Below are positions 39,584 to 42,544 of a stretch of DNA of 42,544 nt, in pieces. Below the pieces are notes generated by a model. It did not search any database. It worked only from the letters and a program-made list of their open reading frames with translations, and had not been told where the DNA came from. The translations under genes were made by a program, and so were the position numbers. Numbering within the stretch: the first letter of the stretch is position 1; every line of letters begins with the position of its first letter. Origin of the DNA: Candidatus Gottesmanbacteria bacterium RIFCSPHIGHO2_02_FULL_39_14 (GTDB lineage Bacteria; Patescibacteriota; Microgenomatia; 2-02-FULL-39-11); NCBI GenBank assembly GCA_001779205.1, contig MFJM01000012.1, forward strand, positions 7,294 through 49,837, read 5' to 3'.

Positions 39584-40480
39584 CTATTGTTTTCTTCTTT
39601 TAATGAATTCATAAGTAGTTGACAGGAAAACACCCAAAAATACAAGACTACCACCAAATACAAATCCGTGAGTTAAAGCTCCGCTTAATAACAATATTTC
39701 TAATATAGCTGTAAAAATTGGCTGCAAATAGGAAATAATGCTTGTAGTTAATGCACTAAGTTTACTAAGTGCATACTGATATAGATAAAAATTAATTAAG
39801 GTTCCAAAAATTCCGATGAATAGGACTGCATATAAATTAGTTGAGGTGAGAATGACTGGTTCTTTCAAAATTAAATTTCCATATATTAAAATCGGAATTG
39901 AGAAAATAGCCGAAACAATTATTGAAATACCTGTCGTATCAAATGCAGTAAAAATTTTTAGAAGTCTCTTAGTCCATAAAAGATAAGCTGTTGAACATAT
40001 AACAGCAACAAATATAACAACATTCCCGATAAATCCCCCGCTTAGAGTTGACTCTTTTTCAATTCTGGAAAGATTTATAATAATTAAAATACCAATTAAG
40101 CCTAATATTACCCCTAGTAATCTGCCGAATTTATATTTTTCAGTCTTGAAATAAACTCCATATAAAATTATTAATATAGGAGCAAGTGAATATAACAAAT
40201 GACTGGCTGAAGCACTTGTATATTTAATGCCGAATGAAAATAAGGACATATTCAACATAAAGAGAATTGAGACTTTTAAAAGTTCAGGAAAATGGGTATG
40301 CGTCCAAATTCTTTTTTTTATAAAAAATGGGAATATTATAATTGCCGGAATAATTAATCTTAAAAAAAGTAAAGTAAAGGGATTTATTTCATTTACTATT
40401 GAACGATTGAATATTACGGAAAACGACCAAAAAACAGTAGCGATGAGTAAAGCCAGAATGGCATTTAATTTTTCATTCAT
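39584..40480 (-). CDS. EamA/DMT family transporter, two-repeat form
   Basis: 298 residues with ten predicted helices in two EamA repeats (WSFSVIFNRSIVNEINPFTL in the first, ISYLQPIFTAILEILLL in the second) and a basic C-terminal tail (KRRKQ). I use the ATG at 40480; a TTG six nt upstream is also in frame. It is paired with the half-size gene 21 nt downstream. Likely exports a small metabolite through the inner membrane. Confidence 0.85.
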   Translation of the reverse strand: MNEKLNAILALLIATVFWSFSVIFNRSIVNEINPFTLLFLRLIIPAIIIFPFFIKKRIWTHTHFPELLKVSILFMLNMSLFSFGIKYTSASASHLLYSLAPILIILYGVYFKTEKYKFGRLLGVILGLIGILIIINLSRIEKESTLSGGFIGNVVIFVAVICSTAYLLWTKRLLKIFTAFDTTGISIIVSAIFSIPILIYGNLILKEPVILTSTNLYAVLFIGIFGTLINFYLYQYALSKLSALTTSIISYLQPIFTAILEILLLSGALTHGFVFGGSLVFLGVFLSTTYEFIKRRKQ

Positions 40481-40537
40481 TATCAAAAAATAGAGATGAA
40501 TTTTTCCGGTATTTTTAAGTGATTAATTAGGTTTCAT

Positions 40538-41092
40538 TTAATCATCATCTTCCAATAAGTTTATTTTATTTCTCTTTGCCTGGTTTTGAGCGCTTAATAG
40601 TTCCTGCTGGTAAATAAAGGGTTTTCTTTTTTCGTAGATTGTTACTTTTGCAAGTCCTCTTTTAACTAATTCTATAGCTAGATTTTTATCATTAATAATC
40701 ACATAAGCCAGTATTCTTCCGAATCTGTCTGATTTATAAGAGTCGTATTCAAGATTTACTTTCCTACCTTCAATAAGATTTTTAGTATATTCAGTTGCCT
40801 GTTCTTCATACTTTTCATTGTTATTTGGAGCATTTACTCCGACAAGTCGGACTATTTGGCTATTATTTAATTCAATTGTATCTCCGTCAATTACTCTTTT
40901 AACTTTGGCTTCTTTGGGAAATTCTAAAACTTGGTTATTTACTATTACTGGCTCATTTTCGATAGTATCTTTAATTTGTTTTTCATATTTAGTACCAACA
41001 AGAAAAGACGACAAAGAAAGTAAAACAGCAAGAGGAACTAAAACATATTTGTTTTTGGATGATTTTTGATTTGTTTGATTTTTCTTTTTCAT
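40538..41092 (-). CDS. membrane-anchored thermonuclease (SNase family)
   Basis: 184 residues. A basic N-terminus and one hydrophobic helix (about residues 16-32, LVPLAVLLSLSSFLVG) anchor it, with the nuclease outside. The SNase core has KVKRVIDGDTIEL, IVRLVGVNAP, a following acidic EEQATEYTK and SDRFGRILAYV, which provide the Asp, Arg, Glu and Arg of the active site. It would cut DNA or RNA in a Ca-dependent way, perhaps for uptake of nucleotides, which such reduced cells need. It overlaps the preceding gene by 4 nt (ATGA). Confidence 0.88.
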   Translation of the reverse strand: MKKKNQTNQKSSKNKYVLVPLAVLLSLSSFLVGTKYEKQIKDTIENEPVIVNNQVLEFPKEAKVKRVIDGDTIELNNSQIVRLVGVNAPNNNEKYEEQATEYTKNLIEGRKVNLEYDSYKSDRFGRILAYVIINDKNLAIELVKRGLAKVTIYEKRKPFIYQQELLSAQNQAKRNKINLLEDDD

Positions 41093-42366
41093 AATAGACT
41101 GTATTTAGTATATTTGCTTTTGCCTTCTTTTTTAAGTCTTCCGTTATTAACAAGCTGTGAAAGATAAGTTGTTGCTGTACTTTGGGAAACATGGAGTAAA
41201 TCTCGAATATCAAGATTATTAAATTTAGAATTATTTGAAGCAAACGATAAAATTTTATCAAGAGAAGCAGCTACTCTTTCAGCTTTTACTCTATTTGCAA
41301 GATTTCTTCTGTCTGTCTGTTCTCTTAATAACCTGTCTTGAATTTGTTTATCTACTTCTTCCTGATTAACAACCGGAACTTCTTTAACTACTTCCTTTAT
41401 TACTTCAACTGGCTTTTCAACTATTTTCTCAATGACCTTTTCTATAACTTGAGGTGGAGGGGGAGTTGGATTAGTTTGATTACTAGAATCTGTTTGCTGT
41501 TGAACTTGCGGTGGTGGATTAGGTTGTTGAGGTGCTAGTTGTGTTTGTTGGACAGTTTCTTGAGGATTATCTTTGATTTCAAAAAGATCTTCAGGAATAT
41601 TTGCTCTATCGTCATGAGTTTCTTTAATCAGATCACCAAAAGAAAAAGGCTTAACTGATTCAGAAGTTTGAGGCTGGATTTCAGGCTTATTCTCTTGATG
41701 AAGCAGCTCTCCAAATGATTTTTGATTATTTTCTGATAATTTTTCATCGGCCAATGGTGCTTCTTTTGGACTTTCCAGAGGCTCCGGTTTGATTTCGGCC
41801 GATGAAGTTGAGTTTTGTTCAGTATTAATATTAGAAGCATTGTCTGATGAACTGGATTGCACTTGGGAAGCTTGATTATCTGGTGGCTTGATATCTGCAT
41901 CATCCTTCGATAAAACTTCCTCCTTCACTAAAGTTTCGGCGGATAAATCGACAATCGGATCAATTTTTTCAGGAACTGTTTCAACTGGTTTTTCTTCGGC
42001 CACGACGATATTTTCTGTTTGAGCTGATGCTGTAGCTTCGCCTTGATTATCGGCCAATTCCGGAATTTCCTGCTTTTGTATTTCAGTTGAATTTGATTCT
42101 TCTAAAACTTCTTTTTTAGTTTCATTAGCCAATTTGGGAGAATCTGGCCGTTGCTCTTCTGAAGTTTGAGATTGATCTAAACTGGCTGATTCCGTTGATT
42201 CTTTTTCATCGGCCAAAATGGGCGGTTCTGGCCGATGGGCACTTGATGACGCTTCGGATTGATCGGATAAATCTGGAGTTGGAACTTGAACTGGTGGAGT
42301 TAAGGTTGATGAATCAACCGGAGGAATAGTCTGATCGGTCACTGGCTGGGACTGGTTATCGGCCAT
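41089..42366 (-). CDS. long disordered protein with C-terminal winged helix
   Basis: 425 residues from the ATG at 42366; a TTG at 42405 would extend it by 13. Residues 1 to about 260 are Ser/Glu/Gln/Pro-rich and unstructured, with repeated L-A-D-E/N units (PILADEKES, PELADNQGE, APLADEKLS). A proline tract (TPPPPQ) and a charged helix (VIEKVIEKIVEKPVEVIKEV) follow. The last 75 residues form a winged helix (LDIRDLLHVSQSTATTYLSQ, LVNNGRLKKEGKSKYTKYSL). It may be a DNA-binding regulator with a long tether. It is co-translated with the thermonuclease. Confidence 0.65.
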   Translation of the reverse strand: MADNQSQPVTDQTIPPVDSSTLTPPVQVPTPDLSDQSEASSSAHRPEPPILADEKESTESASLDQSQTSEEQRPDSPKLANETKKEVLEESNSTEIQKQEIPELADNQGEATASAQTENIVVAEEKPVETVPEKIDPIVDLSAETLVKEEVLSKDDADIKPPDNQASQVQSSSSDNASNINTEQNSTSSAEIKPEPLESPKEAPLADEKLSENNQKSFGELLHQENKPEIQPQTSESVKPFSFGDLIKETHDDRANIPEDLFEIKDNPQETVQQTQLAPQQPNPPPQVQQQTDSSNQTNPTPPPPQVIEKVIEKIVEKPVEVIKEVVKEVPVVNQEEVDKQIQDRLLREQTDRRNLANRVKAERVAASLDKILSFASNNSKFNNLDIRDLLHVSQSTATTYLSQLVNNGRLKKEGKSKYTKYSLL

Positions 42367-42438
42367 ATTTAAATCAGCATAGCATAATTTATTTTCATCG
42401 GCCAAAATGGGCGAAATTGGCCAAGTCTTAAATATGGC
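42362..42438 (-). promoter_or_regulatory. inverted repeat over the start codon of the disordered-protein gene
   Basis: GCCATATTTAA (42362-42372, which includes the start codon complement) and TTAAATATGGC (42428-42438) are perfect 11-bp arms. If the RNA begins upstream, the start codon would be buried in a stem. The 42439-42544 stretch holds no complete gene; an 8-bp inverted repeat GAGCCGCC/GGCGGCTC (42487-42494, 42533-42540) lies there. Confidence 0.4.
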
Positions 42439-42544
42439 GGCTTCCGCTATCCCTCGCCCCCTCTGGATATAACCTCCCTAAAAGGAGAGCCGCCGACAAA
42501 GAAACTATTAAACCTAAATAGCAGATTGAAGAGGCGGCTCGACT

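Noticed and set aside
38818-40850. Palindrome CGACAAGTCGG near 38818 and 40842, also in the recombinase end repeats.
   Set aside because: At 40842 it encodes RLVG in the conserved thermonuclease core, so it is probably chance; at 38818 nothing else supports an element.
1-42544. CRISPR arrays and cas genes.
   Set aside because: No regularly spaced direct repeats of 25-40 nt and no Cas motifs were seen.

Overview
The window looks like a chromosomal piece of a small-genome, AT-rich bacterium, most likely a Candidate Phyla Radiation (Patescibacteria) lineage and perhaps Microgenomates. This is inferred from the dense short operons, the short or missing leaders, the family mix (DUF4143 ATPase, DUF11 surface protein with a C-terminal anchor, many toxin-antitoxin-like pairs, a LysRS fusion) and the low GC of nearly all genes. 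TGA is used as an ordinary stop (for example 10858-10860, 20615-20617, 35569-35571), so the UGA=Gly code of some CPR groups does not apply.

Region by region. 1-2270 (minus): a GT4 glycosyltransferase cut by the window edge, a GT2 glycosyltransferase and a small membrane protein, behind a strong promoter and a leader hairpin. 2434-3582 (plus): a ribbon-helix-helix/RelE-type pair and a possible RNase H-like protein. 3583-6036: a GC-rich foreign-looking block with a three-repeat membrane-anchored protein whose stalk resembles Chloroflexota surface proteins, a start-less C-terminal gene fragment, a short repeat in two copies, and dense hairpins that could be a structured RNA. 6037-6724 (plus): a leaderless toxin/DUF2283 pair plus a 44-residue Cys-motif protein. 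6840-10058 (minus): ChbG/YdjC deacetylase, DUF11 surface protein, ATP-cone/Mrr nuclease, small hydrolase. 10114-12346 (plus): ZIP transporter and a divergent Cys/Met-type PLP protein. 12364-13816: a DUF4143 ATPase between two copies of the PLP gene's 3' end. 13902-18996 (minus): radical SAM protein, SecA, spermidine-synthase-like methyltransferase carrying an in-frame palindromic insert.

19151-25994: two GKDS-motif PP-loop paralogues overlapping tail to tail, an HD hydrolase, a LysRS-B3/B4-DUF2000 fusion, GreA, and tRNA-Glu(CTC), whose promoter shares its -35 box with greA. 25945-27912: a large serine recombinase integrated at the 3' end of tRNA-Glu, with a 56-bp perfect inverted repeat and a remnant of a second recombinase end.

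28140-38766 (minus) is the most interesting part: eight closely packed or overlapping genes that read as one defence operon. In transcription order they are a PLD-SNF2 helicase, an Eco57I-like adenine methyltransferase, a lantibiotic-dehydratase-C-like protein, an RX4H protein interrupted by an in-frame UGA, an AbiU2-like HEPN protein, a PD-(D/E)XK nuclease, and a membrane-anchored trypsin-like protease with a C-terminal extension. I do not recognise this combination as a named system.

38855-42544 (minus): a small membrane protein, two EamA-type transporters, a membrane-anchored thermonuclease, and a long disordered protein with a C-terminal winged helix whose start codon lies in an inverted repeat. 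All family names come from motif reading only; no search was run.
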